Shown in pieces: positions 1 through 9,374 of a DNA stretch of 45,910 bases (positions are counted from its first letter, which is position 1; every line of letters starts with the position of its first letter). The position numbers and the translations under genes are program-made. The stretch spans positions 1 to 45,910 of the forward strand of contig JAGZDD010000011.1 in assembly GCA_018369015.1 (NCBI GenBank), read 5' to 3'. Under the pieces are notes generated by a model. That model had not been told where the DNA came from and did no database searches. It saw only the letters and a list, made by a program, of their open reading frames with translations. The stretch comes from Clostridiales bacterium. GTDB taxonomy: Bacteria > Bacillota > Clostridia > Lachnospirales > Lachnospiraceae.

Positions 1-172
1 GATCTGCACCCGGGCCGGCCTTGTATGGGAGGAGCTTCCAAAGGGGCTTGAGGTTCATCGCAGGTATCATAAAGACGGTCGTCATTATGTGTTTTTATTA
101 AATACAACGCAGGAGGCCATTGACTATAAGGGGAAGGAAATCGGCCCTCTTAATGTGGAGATTGTTACATGA
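1..172 (+). CDS. C-terminal end of a probable GH42-type beta-galactosidase (5' truncated by the window)
   Basis: An open frame runs from base 2 to the TGA at 170-172, giving 56 residues with no start in view. The tail contains LEVHRRYHKDGRHYVFLLN followed by a short beta-strand-rich end. This resembles the small C-terminal beta domain of GH42 beta-galactosidases, where a charged strand is followed by a YxFLLN-type strand. The stop overlaps the start of the next gene (ATGA at 169-172), so the two are probably translationally coupled. The family call rests on a short tail only. A different glycosidase with a similar C-terminal beta-sandwich is possible. Confidence 0.45.
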   Translation, partial: ICTRAGLVWEELPKGLEVHRRYHKDGRHYVFLLNTTQEAIDYKGKEIGPLNVEIVT

Positions 173-1527
173 CTCAAAATATGACCAGCAAAAGCCCCCT
201 AAAGCTTATCATTTCATTTTGTGTGCCAATCATGCTTGGAACACTTTTTCAGCAATTTTACAGTATGGCGGATACGATTATTGTAGGGCGGTTCGTGGGC
301 GTTAATGCTCTGGCAGGGGTTGGCTCCACAGGTGCCGTCAATTTCCTTATTCTCGGATTTGCCAATGGCGTATGCGGCGGCTTTGCCATTATGTACGGCC
401 AGCGCTTTGGGGCGGCGGATTATTCCGGTATGCGCAGATATATCGCCAATGCCATTTATCTTACGGTTTTCATTGCGCTTTTGCTGACGCCGCTGACGGT
501 TATTTTTTGCAGGGATATATTGATGTTTATGAATACCCCGGCGGAAATTATGGACGAGGCATACCAATATATTGTTATTATTTTTGCGGGAACCGCTGTT
601 TTGATGATGTATAACTGTGCGGCAGCGATTCTGCGCTCCATTGGAGACAGCAGGACGCCGGTCCTTGCCCTGATTATTGCGGCTGTGATCAATATTCTTT
701 TGGATTTGCTGTTCATTGTTTCTTTTGGCATGGGAGTAGCGGGAGCTGCCCTGGCCACGGTCATAGCCCAGGGAATTTCCGGAGTCATTTGTGTGTTTTT
801 TATGTTCAGGAAATATAAGGTGCTCCGCTTTAAAAGGTCGGAATGGCTCGTTGATTTTCAAAAGATACGCCGGCTTCTTGCAGTAGGTATTCCTATGGCT
901 CTGCAATTTTCGATTACTGCTGTGGGAAATATGATTTTGCAGGCGGCAGTTAATCGCCTCGGAGCTGCCTGTGTAGCCGCTATGGTCGCTGGAAGCCGGG
1001 TATTTTCTTTTTTTGGTTCAGGCATGGAATCTGTGGGGCTTACGATGTCGACCTACTGCAGTCAGAACATCGGAGCCAAAAAATTTGGCCGCATCCGTCA
1101 GGGAATTCGGTGTGCTGTGCTTATAGAAGTGGCTTTCAGCGTTTTTGCGCTGATTGTGCTTTATTTATTTGGTACAAAGCTGGCGCTGCTGTTTGTAGAC
1201 AGCGCTCAGCAGGAGATTATGGAGCTTATCCGGGTGTTTTTGCGGATAAATTCCCTATTCTATATTCTTCTTGGGCTTTTGTATGTATTCCGGAACAGTA
1301 TTCAGGGTATGGGCTACGGCGCCCTGCCCATGTTTTCCGGTGTTTTTGAGTTAGCCGGGAGATGTATTGTGGCATTTGGACTTGCTGATAAAATGGGATT
1401 TACAGGCGTGGCTTTAGCCAATCCCATTGCCTGGCTTGGTGCCGATCTGCTGCTTTTGGGTGTTTATATTTATATTCGCCAAAATGTTCTTATTCATCGA
1501 AGGAAGCTCCCTCCGGGAATCGTATAG
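169..1527 (+). CDS. MATE family multidrug/Na+ (or H+) antiporter
   Basis: A 452-residue integral membrane protein of the usual MATE length with about twelve hydrophobic segments. The N-terminus has the family signature: a polar start, PIMLGTLFQQFYSMADTIIVGRFVG, then a GFANGVCGGFAIMYGQRFGA loop. The second half repeats the pattern (GIPMALQFSITAVGNMILQ), as expected for the internally duplicated MATE fold. MATE proteins export cationic drugs or metabolites in exchange for Na+ or H+; the substrate cannot be told from sequence. The ATG overlaps the upstream stop as ATGA, and a GGAG about 8 bases upstream serves as ribosome site. It may be in one operon with the upstream glycosidase, but nothing ties it functionally to sugar use. 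Confidence 0.93.
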   Translation: MTQNMTSKSPLKLIISFCVPIMLGTLFQQFYSMADTIIVGRFVGVNALAGVGSTGAVNFLILGFANGVCGGFAIMYGQRFGAADYSGMRRYIANAIYLTVFIALLLTPLTVIFCRDILMFMNTPAEIMDEAYQYIVIIFAGTAVLMMYNCAAAILRSIGDSRTPVLALIIAAVINILLDLLFIVSFGMGVAGAALATVIAQGISGVICVFFMFRKYKVLRFKRSEWLVDFQKIRRLLAVGIPMALQFSITAVGNMILQAAVNRLGAACVAAMVAGSRVFSFFGSGMESVGLTMSTYCSQNIGAKKFGRIRQGIRCAVLIEVAFSVFALIVLYLFGTKLALLFVDSAQQEIMELIRVFLRINSLFYILLGLLYVFRNSIQGMGYGALPMFSGVFELAGRCIVAFGLADKMGFTGVALANPIAWLGADLLLLGVYIYIRQNVLIHRRKLPPGIV

Positions 1528-1600
1528 CATCCGGCCAATAATCGTTTGAGCGCCAGGCCGACCGTACAAATTTTTCCTGTTTGTTTGGATGCTTCTATGG

Positions 1601-1606
1601 TATAAT
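1601..1606 (+). promoter_or_regulatory. Candidate -10 element upstream of the regulator/kinase/rhamnosidase operon
   Basis: A perfect TATAAT stands alone 264 bases before the regulator start. No convincing -35 is seen at 16-18 bases; the upstream sequence is T-rich (TTTTTCCTGTTTGTTT). If used, it would place the GC-rich structured element at 1607-1830 in the 5' leader. Confidence 0.35.
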
Positions 1607-1830
1607 GTCCGCGTAGGCAATGAGCCCGGCGGGATGCTGGTTCAAAGGATTGACTGCTCGCAGGCAAAGCCTTTGAACTGGTATCCCATCGGGCGAAGCC
1701 CGTGACCGAGTGCAGCGTAGCGAAACGAGGTCATGCCCGGCGGAGCATATCGCGGCGAGCACAAGCGAGCCATTCCTTTGCGCGAAAGTACGCATTGCGG
1801 CAGAGTGTATCGCGGCAAGCGCATCCGCCG
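1607..1830. repeat. GC-rich structured intergenic element with several inverted repeats
   Basis: This fills most of the 342-base gap between the MATE gene and the next regulator, and is much more GC-rich than its surroundings. Visible pairings are GGTTCAAAGG near 1638 with CCTTTGAAC near 1669; the tight hairpin CGGGCGAAGCCCG at 1690-1702; and GACC at 1704 with GGTC at 1729 around a GCGTAGCGAAACGA core. The phrase 'GACC-GAG-x-AGCG-x-AGCGAA' recurs loosely near 19950-19975 after argD. This looks like a dispersed structured repeat or structured leader; no protein is credible here. Only the inverted repeats are certain. Confidence 0.5.
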
Positions 1831-1869
1831 CCCTAATGATTACGAGCAAGACGAACAGGGGGATTTATA

Positions 1870-2673
1870 ATGAAGGTTCTTTTAGTTGAAGACGAAATAC
1901 TCACGAGAGATGGGCTTATGATGAGTATACCATGGGAAGCGCTGGGGATAGAAAATGTTTATACAGCAGAGGACGGCGAGGAGGGGATTGCTTTAGCTTT
2001 GCAGCATTGTCCGGATATTATTATGACGGATGTACGTATGCCCAGAATGGATGGCATAACGATGGCTTTTGAAATCCGAAAAACAAATAAAAAATGCCGC
2101 TTTATTTTTATCAGCGGTTACTGCGATAAGGAATATTTAAAGTCGGCTATCCAGCTATCCGCAGTGAATTATATTGAGAAGCCGGTGGAAATCGACGAGG
2201 TAGTTTCAGCCTTAAAGGCTGCTATGGTACAGATTATGGAATTAAAAAGGCAGGAGGAAATCGAGGCTGAGTATAAAAAACAGTTTCAGGGCATTCTCGA
2301 GGATATTCCGGAGGATGACCTTGTACCGGCGCAGTGGCAGTCTTCCATGCATATGGCGGATAAAATTGAAAAATTTATTCAGGCGCATATTGGTGACTGC
2401 AATCTGTCCTTGACTATGCTAGAGGATCATTTTGACCTGTCCAAGCAGTACATGTGCTGGCTGTTTAAGAAAGAAAAGAAAAAGACAATCAATCAGTGTA
2501 TTATCCAGATGCGCGTCGGCTGGGCCAAAGAGTTCATGCGCCGCAACCCTACTGTAAAAATTAAAGATGTTGCCGTCAGGGCAGGCTTTTCGGACAGTAA
2601 TTATTTTATAAAAATTTTTAAAAAGTCAGAACATGTAACCCCTGCGGACTATATGCATGGAGCGGTAAAATAA
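1870..2673 (+). CDS. Response regulator, YesN/AraC type (compact form)
   Basis: 267 residues. Residues 1-120 are a receiver domain: acidic pocket EDE near 7-9, phospho-acceptor Asp54 in IIMTDVRMPRMDG, switch Ser in FISGYCD, Lys in IEKPVE. Residues about 165-267 are two AraC-type helix-turn-helix units ending in the GFSDSNYFIKIFKKSEHVTPADY signature. There is no long middle region, unlike the 527-residue regulator at 28944. An AGGGGGA site lies 7-13 bases before the ATG. The stop overlaps the kinase ATG by one base (TAATG at 2671-2675), so the pair is translationally coupled. By family and context it should activate the rhamnosidase and transporter genes; the target is inferred. Confidence 0.92.
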   Translation: MKVLLVEDEILTRDGLMMSIPWEALGIENVYTAEDGEEGIALALQHCPDIIMTDVRMPRMDGITMAFEIRKTNKKCRFIFISGYCDKEYLKSAIQLSAVNYIEKPVEIDEVVSALKAAMVQIMELKRQEEIEAEYKKQFQGILEDIPEDDLVPAQWQSSMHMADKIEKFIQAHIGDCNLSLTMLEDHFDLSKQYMCWLFKKEKKKTINQCIIQMRVGWAKEFMRRNPTVKIKDVAVRAGFSDSNYFIKIFKKSEHVTPADYMHGAVK

Positions 2674-4454
2674 TGTTAAAAGCACGATTTAAAAATCTGA
2701 GCCTGAAAAAGAAAATGCTTTTGCTATATATTTTTGCCTTTGTCCTTCCTTTGATTATTTTAAGCGTTGTTATTTACCGGGAGGTTTCCAAAAGTATGGC
2801 AGAAACAGTGCGCTATTCCTCCTCCCGAAGCTATGAGCAGGCCAGGGATTATTTGGAATACCGTATGCTCCAGGCTATTTATCTGTCAGATGTTGTCGTG
2901 ACAAACAGCACTATAAAAAGCTATATTGCCAGTGACGATGTGGACATTCACGGACAGCTGGCAATGCGGGAAACACTGAAACGGACGATCCAGAGCATGG
3001 AAGGAAGCAGCCAATATCTGGATATTAAAATTTATATACCAGACCATTTGGCAGGTGCAAGGGACGGCGATCATATATTTACAATCGATGAGGCCAAGGA
3101 TCAGAAATGGTATATCCACAAGGGCGATTCCAAGGTATATTTTGCCCCGGATATTTATCTGGAGGAGGAACTATATCAAAATAAAATTGCCCTTGTGCGG
3201 GATATTGTGCGGGAGGACGATTACAGCAGCAGGATTGGCATTTTAAGGATGGACATTGATATTAAGGATATTCAGACGATTCTTGAAAATGCGGCAGTTA
3301 CTTGGGGGGCTGTCACTTATCTTGTCAATTCGGAGGATATTGTCATGGCGGCGTCAGATGATGAAAGGATGGCAAAGCTGGTGCTGTTAAACAGCGGGGA
3401 ACCGCTTTTTCGTTATGACCGTCTGTGGAATAGCAGCAGCCTTGTAAAAAGCTCCATAGGCGTTCGGGATGTTTATTATATGATGACGAAAATCCGCAAT
3501 ACGGACTGGGAAATGGTGACAGTGATCCCCGAGTCGGATCTTATGGATGATGTATTTCGCGTACAGACCATTGTACTGGGTATTATGCTTGCATTTATTA
3601 TACTGACGATTGTTGTCGGTACGGAAATTATTTCATGGATTGTACGACGTATGGAATATCTGGTGCTGAGTATGAAAAAGGTTCAGGAGGGCGATTTGGA
3701 CATTCATCTTAAAAATGACTGTAGTGATGAGATTGGCATCCTGTACGATAATTTCAACACAATGATTGAAAATACTGCACAATTAATGGATGAACAGTAC
3801 AAAATGGGTCAGAAGCTTAAAGGTGCGGAGCTTAAAGCGCTTCAGTCGCAGATTAACCCTCATTTTCTGTACAATACCCTTGATATGATTAACTGGTTGG
3901 CCCATGCCGGGAGAACCGGGGAAATATGCAGCGCAGTTATTGCGCTGTCAAAGTATTACCGTCTGATTTTAAATAAAGGGGAGGATGTCCTGACACTGGA
4001 AAAAGAGCTGAGCCATGTAAGGTATTATATGAAAATCCAGGATATTCGGTATCCGGGAAAAATAGCCTTTATCCAGGAGGTGGTTCCCGAGGCCATGACT
4101 GGCCTAGTGCCTAAAATTATTTTACAGCCGCTTGTAGAAAATGCTATTGTTCACGGTATTTTTGAAAAAAAGGGGAAGCAGGGAACAATTAAAATTACCG
4201 GAAGACTGGAAACGGGAAATATTATTTGCCTGACCGTGGAGGACGACGGTATCGGCATGGATGAGGAAACGCTTAAAAAAGTGATGAACGGCACGATCCG
4301 TTCGGCGGGCAGCAGCTATGGCGTCAGAAATGTAAATGCGCGCATTGCCCTGATGTTTGGCGAGGATTACGGTTTAACTTACGAAAGCCGTTCAAACGTT
4401 GGTACAAAAGTAACGCTGCGTTTCCCAAAGAAAGAAGAAAACAGCCCTCAGTAA
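2673..4454 (+). CDS. Sensor histidine kinase, YesM type
   Basis: 593 residues. A first membrane segment lies at about 16-36 (LLLYIFAFVLPLIILSVVIY), an extracytoplasmic sensor region runs to about 295, and a second membrane segment lies at about 300-325. It is followed by HAMP, the His_kinase domain with LQSQINPHFLYNTLDMI (His397) and a C-terminal HATPase_c with LQPLVENAIVHGI and VEDDGIGMDEETL. This is the YesM/LytS-like architecture that partners with YesN regulators and usually senses carbohydrate or its binding protein. It is coupled to the regulator by a one-base overlap and followed after 23 bases by the GH78 gene, so all three are probably co-transcribed. Confidence 0.92.
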   Translation: MLKARFKNLSLKKKMLLLYIFAFVLPLIILSVVIYREVSKSMAETVRYSSSRSYEQARDYLEYRMLQAIYLSDVVVTNSTIKSYIASDDVDIHGQLAMRETLKRTIQSMEGSSQYLDIKIYIPDHLAGARDGDHIFTIDEAKDQKWYIHKGDSKVYFAPDIYLEEELYQNKIALVRDIVREDDYSSRIGILRMDIDIKDIQTILENAAVTWGAVTYLVNSEDIVMAASDDERMAKLVLLNSGEPLFRYDRLWNSSSLVKSSIGVRDVYYMMTKIRNTDWEMVTVIPESDLMDDVFRVQTIVLGIMLAFIILTIVVGTEIISWIVRRMEYLVLSMKKVQEGDLDIHLKNDCSDEIGILYDNFNTMIENTAQLMDEQYKMGQKLKGAELKALQSQINPHFLYNTLDMINWLAHAGRTGEICSAVIALSKYYRLILNKGEDVLTLEKELSHVRYYMKIQDIRYPGKIAFIQEVVPEAMTGLVPKIILQPLVENAIVHGIFEKKGKQGTIKITGRLETGNIICLTVEDDGIGMDEETLKKVMNGTIRSAGSSYGVRNVNARIALMFGEDYGLTYESRSNVGTKVTLRFPKKEENSPQ

Positions 4455-4477
4455 ACTTCTTTTTCATGGAGGGAAAA

Positions 4478-7204
4478 ATGGAAGTAACAAGACTTTTTAC
4501 GGAATATGAAGACAGTCCAATAGGCGTCTTTTGCCGTCAGCCTGTTTTTTCATGGAACGTTCACACAGAGCTGGCAAATTGGAAGCAGACGGCCTATCAG
4601 GTGCTTGTGGCAGACAATAAAAGTGATTTAGATACGGAAACCCATTTGGTATGGAACAGCGGGAAGGTTATTTCAGACCGGATGAACAATATTGTTTTTG
4701 AAGGCAGTCCGCTGGTATCCGATCACTATTATTTTTGGAAGGTTCAGGTATGGGGGAAAGGCTGCGCGCCTTCCGCGGCAGAATGTTTTGCCGCAGAAGG
4801 CGCACCGGATGTTTTGCCGATGCCTCAGGACTCTTTGCCCGGCTGCGGGGAGCTTTATGAAACGGCCTGGGGAACCGGGCAATTTAAGACAGCCCTGCTT
4901 CATGCTTCGGATTGGCATGGGGAATGGCTTGGAGAAAAAGAAGATCATGTGTATCACATATTCAGAAAAACCTTTTGTACAGACAGGAATATTTGCCGCG
5001 CCAGTATGTATATTTGCGGTTTAGGCCATTTTGAGCTGTACATTAATGGAAAACGCTGCTCGGATGCCGTTTTGGAGAGCGGCTGGAGCAATTATGATAA
5101 AAGCTGCCAGTATTCCTGCTATGATGTAACAGAGCTGCTGCGCCGGGGAAAAAATGGCCTTGGTGTTATTCTTGGCGATGGAATGTATAATGTACCCGGC
5201 GGCAGATATGTTTATTATCCGAGAAGCTATGGTAAATGTAAATTTCTCATGCAGCTAAATCTGCTTTATGAAGACGGGAGCCGTGGGGAGGTTGTAAGCG
5301 GTTCGGACTGGGCTATGGCCCCTTCCGCCCTGACATTTTCGTGTATATACGGCGGCGAGGATTTTGACGCCAGGCTAAAAAAAAGCGGCTTTTCTTTGCC
5401 GGATTACCTGCCAGACAGGACATGGGAGAGCGCGTCTTCGGTTTTGGGGCCTGCGGGAAGGCTTTGCGCGCAAAAGCCACAGCCGATTAAGGTGATGAAG
5501 CGCTATAAAATCTGGGATCAGAACGGCAGTGCTTTCAGGGGAAGTGTCCGCTGCCTGGAAAACGGAAAGTATCTCTGCGATTTCGGCATAAATTTTTCAG
5601 GCTGGATTAAGGCGGAACTGACATCGACGCAGCCAATGCCCGGCCACACGGTGATTTTTACGCCTTCGGAGCTCCTTGATAGCTACGGGAGGCCGGACCA
5701 GCGCGTGACCGGGCAGGGGTATCAGTGGAAATATATTATGAACGGGCAGGCAACGCAGAAATATCATCCCCGGTTTACATATACCGGGTTCCGGTATGTG
5801 CTTGTGGAAAATGCCGTTCCGGCCTGTGCAGATACGCTAGATCCTGCGACTGGAAAGAAAATTTCAGAGCTGCTCGGGCTGCCGGTGCTTTCGGAGTTTT
5901 CGGGGGAATTTATTTATCCGGATCATATGGAAAACGGCGGATTCTGGTGCGACCGCCCGCTGTTTAACCAAATCCACAAGATGATTTGCCAGTCGATCTT
6001 AAGCAATACAAAAAATATTTTTACGGACTGCCCTCACCGGGAAAAGCTGGGCTGGCTGGAACAGACCCACCTGATCGGACCGTCGGTCATGTATAATTAT
6101 AATGTCCATAAGCTTTACGAAAAGGTGGAGCAGGATATGGCGGAGGCCCAGTATGACAATGGCCTTGTGCCGGATATTTGCCCGCAATATATTGTTTTCG
6201 GCTACCACGAGGGCTTTAATGATTCGCCGGAATGGGGGAGCGCGGTGATTATGAATCCGTGGTACATGTATAAAAGATTTGGGGATACGGGAATCTTTTC
6301 GCAGTATTACGATACAATGAAAAAATACATCGATTATCTGACTTCACGAACGCATCACCACATTTTGCACCATGGGCTTGGAGACTGGCTGGACATTGGG
6401 CCTATGACCCCCTGGTCGCAAAATACGCCAGTGCCGGTAGTAGCTACAAATATTTATTATTTTGACCTGAAAATCATGTGCTTTGCAGCAAAGGCTGCCG
6501 GGCGCAAAAAGGATGCGGATACATTCAGGCGGCTGATGAAGGCGGTTTTTGAAGAATATAACAGGCAATTTTATGACGCCCAGACGGGCAGGTACGCAAA
6601 CGGCAGCCAGGCTGCCCAGGCTATGAGCCTTGTGACCGGGCTTGTGCCAGAAGATCAGGTGCAAAGAGTCCTGGAAATGCTTGTAAAGGATATTGAGCGC
6701 AGAGATTACCAGACGACTGCCGGGGATATAGGGCATCCTTTTGTTATAGCAGCGCTTATGCAGTATGGACGCAGCGATATTATTGACAGGATGACCGGTA
6801 TTACTGACCGGCCGGGGTATGGCTATCAGGTTGCCTGCGGTGCGACAACGCTGACAGAGGAATGGGATGGGCCAGATCCAAAGCGGCCCCATGGTTCTCA
6901 GAACCATTTTATGCTTGGTTCTGTGGAGGAGTGGTTTTATGGCGGGCTTGCCGGGCTTTTTTCGATAAGGACAGATTCACCTTTTGATGAAATACAGATT
7001 CGCCCCTATTTCTCGCCGTCATGTAATGAAGTGAAAGCATGGACAATGCATCCCTACGGGAAATTAAATTTAAGCTGGAAGCGGGAAGACGGCAAAATAT
7101 TCCTTGATTTTGAAATTCCCCCCAATGCCACAGCGATTTTTGTCAATGACGCCCTTGGGGAAAGAAAAAAGCTTGGTTCAGGACGTTATCATTATGAGTT
7201 TTAA
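4478..7204 (+). CDS. Alpha-L-rhamnosidase, GH78 family
   Basis: 908 residues from the chosen start. N-terminal Ig/fn3-like and beta-sandwich domains (to about 450) precede an (alpha/alpha)6 catalytic barrel, with a C-terminal beta domain at the end. The barrel carries the GH78 signature DCPHREKLGW: Asp517 and Glu522 match the spacing of the catalytic Asp/general-acid Glu pair known in the family. TLTEEWDG (Glu794/Glu795) matches the downstream acidic site. An ATG at 4466 exists, but GGAGG at 4468-4472 sits correctly for the ATG at 4478, which gives a protein starting MEVTRLFTEYEDSPIG. There is no signal peptide, so it is cytoplasmic and acts on imported rhamno-oligosaccharides or glycosides. 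It ends inside a strong terminator. Confidence 0.93.
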   Translation: MEVTRLFTEYEDSPIGVFCRQPVFSWNVHTELANWKQTAYQVLVADNKSDLDTETHLVWNSGKVISDRMNNIVFEGSPLVSDHYYFWKVQVWGKGCAPSAAECFAAEGAPDVLPMPQDSLPGCGELYETAWGTGQFKTALLHASDWHGEWLGEKEDHVYHIFRKTFCTDRNICRASMYICGLGHFELYINGKRCSDAVLESGWSNYDKSCQYSCYDVTELLRRGKNGLGVILGDGMYNVPGGRYVYYPRSYGKCKFLMQLNLLYEDGSRGEVVSGSDWAMAPSALTFSCIYGGEDFDARLKKSGFSLPDYLPDRTWESASSVLGPAGRLCAQKPQPIKVMKRYKIWDQNGSAFRGSVRCLENGKYLCDFGINFSGWIKAELTSTQPMPGHTVIFTPSELLDSYGRPDQRVTGQGYQWKYIMNGQATQKYHPRFTYTGFRYVLVENAVPACADTLDPATGKKISELLGLPVLSEFSGEFIYPDHMENGGFWCDRPLFNQIHKMICQSILSNTKNIFTDCPHREKLGWLEQTHLIGPSVMYNYNVHKLYEKVEQDMAEAQYDNGLVPDICPQYIVFGYHEGFNDSPEWGSAVIMNPWYMYKRFGDTGIFSQYYDTMKKYIDYLTSRTHHHILHHGLGDWLDIGPMTPWSQNTPVPVVATNIYYFDLKIMCFAAKAAGRKKDADTFRRLMKAVFEEYNRQFYDAQTGRYANGSQAAQAMSLVTGLVPEDQVQRVLEMLVKDIERRDYQTTAGDIGHPFVIAALMQYGRSDIIDRMTGITDRPGYGYQVACGATTLTEEWDGPDPKRPHGSQNHFMLGSVEEWFYGGLAGLFSIRTDSPFDEIQIRPYFSPSCNEVKAWTMHPYGKLNLSWKREDGKIFLDFEIPPNATAIFVNDALGERKKLGSGRYHYEF

Positions 7205-7267
7205 AAAGGAACCGGGAAAGCTCCAATGCCTTATCGAAATGACATTGGAGAAAGCCCGGTTCTTTTT
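7203..7267 (+). terminator. Rho-independent terminator after the rhamnosidase gene
   Basis: A long hairpin begins at the stop codon. Left arm 7203-7228 (AAAAAGGAACCGGG then AAGCTCCAATG) pairs with right arm 7243-7267 (CATTGGAGAAAGCCCGGTTC then TTTTT), with a 14-base loop and a small internal mismatch. The symmetric A and T runs suit termination. It separates the regulator/kinase/GH78 unit from the transporter unit. Confidence 0.88.
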
Positions 7268-7347
7268 ATGTGGCTGAAAATGTAAAAAATGCCTTGGCGA
7301 TGCCGGTTGATATGAATATTTTCTGGTAAAATATGAATACCTTACGG

Positions 7348-7376
7348 TTTAAGGCTGGCTGTGAGGTTGATATAAT
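7348..7376 (+). promoter_or_regulatory. Candidate promoter for the first ABC transporter operon
   Basis: TATAAT at 7371-7376 lies 74 bases before the permease start, after a terminator. The -35 position 17 bases upstream reads TTTAAG, a weak match, as is common at activator-dependent promoters. No direct repeat for the AraC-type regulator was confidently recognised. The rest of 7268-7449 shows nothing else. Confidence 0.4.
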
Positions 7377-7449
7377 ATATACATAAACAAGGGAACTGGA
7401 ACCCAAAAGTTATACAAAATATCTAAATACGTGAACGGGGGATTAAATT

Positions 7450-8385
7450 ATGAAAGTTCAAAAAAGAAAATCCCAGGGCTTTGGCAAAAAAATGTTCAAA
7501 TACAGGACACTGCTCCTGATGCTGCTTCCATCGGCTTTGCTGATTTTTATATTCGCTTATTTGCCTATGGGTGGGCTTGTTATGGCTTTTGAGCGCTTTA
7601 ACTATACGGATGGGATTTTTGGAAGCCCTTGGGTGGGGCTGGAGAATTTTAAATTTTTCTTTGAATCCGGGAAAGCGCTTTCGGTGACAAGGAATACGGC
7701 GCTGTACAATCTTGCGTTTATATCGATTAACACAACGCTGGAAATTCTTTTTGCTATTGTGCTGAGCGAAATGGCCGGAAAATGGTTAAAAAAGCTCATG
7801 CAGTCGATCATTTTCCTGCCCTATTTCATTTCCTGGGTTGTTGTCGGTTCCATTGCTTACAGCCTGTTATCCTATGAAACCGGTACACTAAACGGTATAC
7901 TTACAAGCATGGGGATCGATCCGGTAAACTTTTACGGGGAATCCGGGTGGTGGCCGTTTATTATCGTCGCCTTTTCCGCCTGGAAGGGCGTCGGCTATGG
8001 CGTTGTCGTTTATCTTGCATCGATTCTTGGTGTGGACGGCTCTCTGTATGAGGCGGCATCCATAGACGGAGCCAATATTTTTCAGAGGATCCGTTATATT
8101 ACATTGCCAAGTATTACGCCGACAATTATTACCCTGACGCTTTTAGCACTGGGAAAGATCTTCCGCGGCAATCTGGATCTGTTTTATCAGTTGGTCGGAC
8201 AAAACGGAATGCTGTTTGATAAAACGGACGTTATAGATACCTATGTTTTCAGGATGACCATTGCGGCGACGGATGTCGGACAGACGGTAGCGATTGGTTT
8301 TTATCAGTCTGTATTGTGCTTTATTACAATTATTATTGCCAACTGGATTGTTAAGAAAAAGAATGAGGATTATTCGCTATTTTAA
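7450..8385 (+). CDS. Sugar ABC transporter permease, LplB/UgpA type
   Basis: 311 residues with six predicted membrane helices. The permease EAA loop is clear near residues 198-220 (YEAASIDGANIFQRIRYITLP), which contacts the ATPase. The N-terminal segment YRTLLLMLLPSALLIFIFAYLPMGGLVMAFE is typical of LplB, one of two permeases importing oligosaccharides delivered by a lipoprotein. The ribosome site is ACGGGGG about 8 bases upstream. It is first in a three-gene set permease-permease-binding protein. No ATPase gene is present, so a shared MsmX/MsmK-like ATPase elsewhere is expected. Confidence 0.93.
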   Translation: MKVQKRKSQGFGKKMFKYRTLLLMLLPSALLIFIFAYLPMGGLVMAFERFNYTDGIFGSPWVGLENFKFFFESGKALSVTRNTALYNLAFISINTTLEILFAIVLSEMAGKWLKKLMQSIIFLPYFISWVVVGSIAYSLLSYETGTLNGILTSMGIDPVNFYGESGWWPFIIVAFSAWKGVGYGVVVYLASILGVDGSLYEAASIDGANIFQRIRYITLPSITPTIITLTLLALGKIFRGNLDLFYQLVGQNGMLFDKTDVIDTYVFRMTIAATDVGQTVAIGFYQSVLCFITIIIANWIVKKKNEDYSLF

Positions 8386-8409
8386 AAGAAAAGAAGGGAA
8401 GGTAAGCAT

Positions 8410-9309
8410 ATGTTAAAAAACTCAGGACAGCGGCCGGGCAGGGATGCGTTGGTTTTTAAGGCTGTGGGCTATACATTGCTGTTCATATTTGCATTATTTT
8501 GCCTGCTTCCGTTTTTGATTGTTATTGGTTCCTCTTTTACTTCGGAATCATCGATTATAAAATACGGATACAGTATTCTCCCTAAGGAATTTTCACTGGA
8601 CAGCTATAAGACAATATTTGAAAATCCCATGACGATCCTCCGTTCCTATGGCGTGACGATTTTTGTAACCGTTGTGGGAACCGGGATGAGTGTTTTTCTT
8701 AATACAATGACCGGATATGTTTTGCAGAGAAAAGATTTTGACTGGAGAAATAAATTTTCATTTTTCTTCTTTTTTACAACGCTTTTTTCCGGCGGTCTGA
8801 TGCCATGGTATATTTTATGTGTCCAATACCTGCATTTAAAGGATAATATTTTTGCAATGATTCTGCCGGGCGTTGTATCGGTATGGAACATCTTACTTGT
8901 GAAAGGATTTATGGCCGGCGTACCCTTTGAAGTGACCGAATCTGCGAAAATTGACGGCGCCGGGGACTTTAAAATTTTTATTAAGCTGATATGGCCCTTG
9001 TCTAAGCCGGTTATCGCTACGATCGGGTTGTTTACGGCTCTGACCTACTGGAATGACTGGTATAATTCCATGCTGTTTATTAATAATGAGCATTTATACA
9101 GCCTTCAGTATCAGCTTTATAAGCTTGTTAATGATGCCCAGGCACTTAAAAATATTGCCGCAGAATCCGGTATGGTTGTTGATACGGTGCCTATTGAATC
9201 GACAAAAATGGCATTGACTGTTGTTGTTACAGGCCCCATTATTTTGTTGTATCCTTTTGTGCAAAGATATTTTGTTAAAGGGCTTACTCTGGGGGCTGTC
9301 AAAGGCTGA
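8410..9309 (+). CDS. Sugar ABC transporter permease, YtcP/UgpE (MalG-like) type
   Basis: 299 residues with six membrane helices. The EAA loop reads EVTESAKIDGAGDFKIFIKLIWPLSKP near residues 176-202, and the C-terminal GLTLGAVKG motif is characteristic of the YtcP/LplC branch. It is the second permease of the heterodimeric importer and starts 24 bases after the first permease with a GAAGGGAAGG ribosome site. In context it imports the substrate of the GH78 rhamnosidase; that pairing is inferred from neighbourhood only. Confidence 0.93.
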   Translation: MLKNSGQRPGRDALVFKAVGYTLLFIFALFCLLPFLIVIGSSFTSESSIIKYGYSILPKEFSLDSYKTIFENPMTILRSYGVTIFVTVVGTGMSVFLNTMTGYVLQRKDFDWRNKFSFFFFFTTLFSGGLMPWYILCVQYLHLKDNIFAMILPGVVSVWNILLVKGFMAGVPFEVTESAKIDGAGDFKIFIKLIWPLSKPVIATIGLFTALTYWNDWYNSMLFINNEHLYSLQYQLYKLVNDAQALKNIAAESGMVVDTVPIESTKMALTVVVTGPIILLYPFVQRYFVKGLTLGAVKG

Positions 9310-9374
9310 AAAGCCGGGGCAGCATTCAACGGTTAACGATAAAAAGAATTTTATAAATTAAGGAGAGTGTATTT

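Noticed and set aside
214..906. 230-residue frame on the minus strand inside the MATE gene
   Set aside because: It is an antisense shadow: no ribosome site, no family resemblance, and the plus strand codes for a clear membrane transporter.
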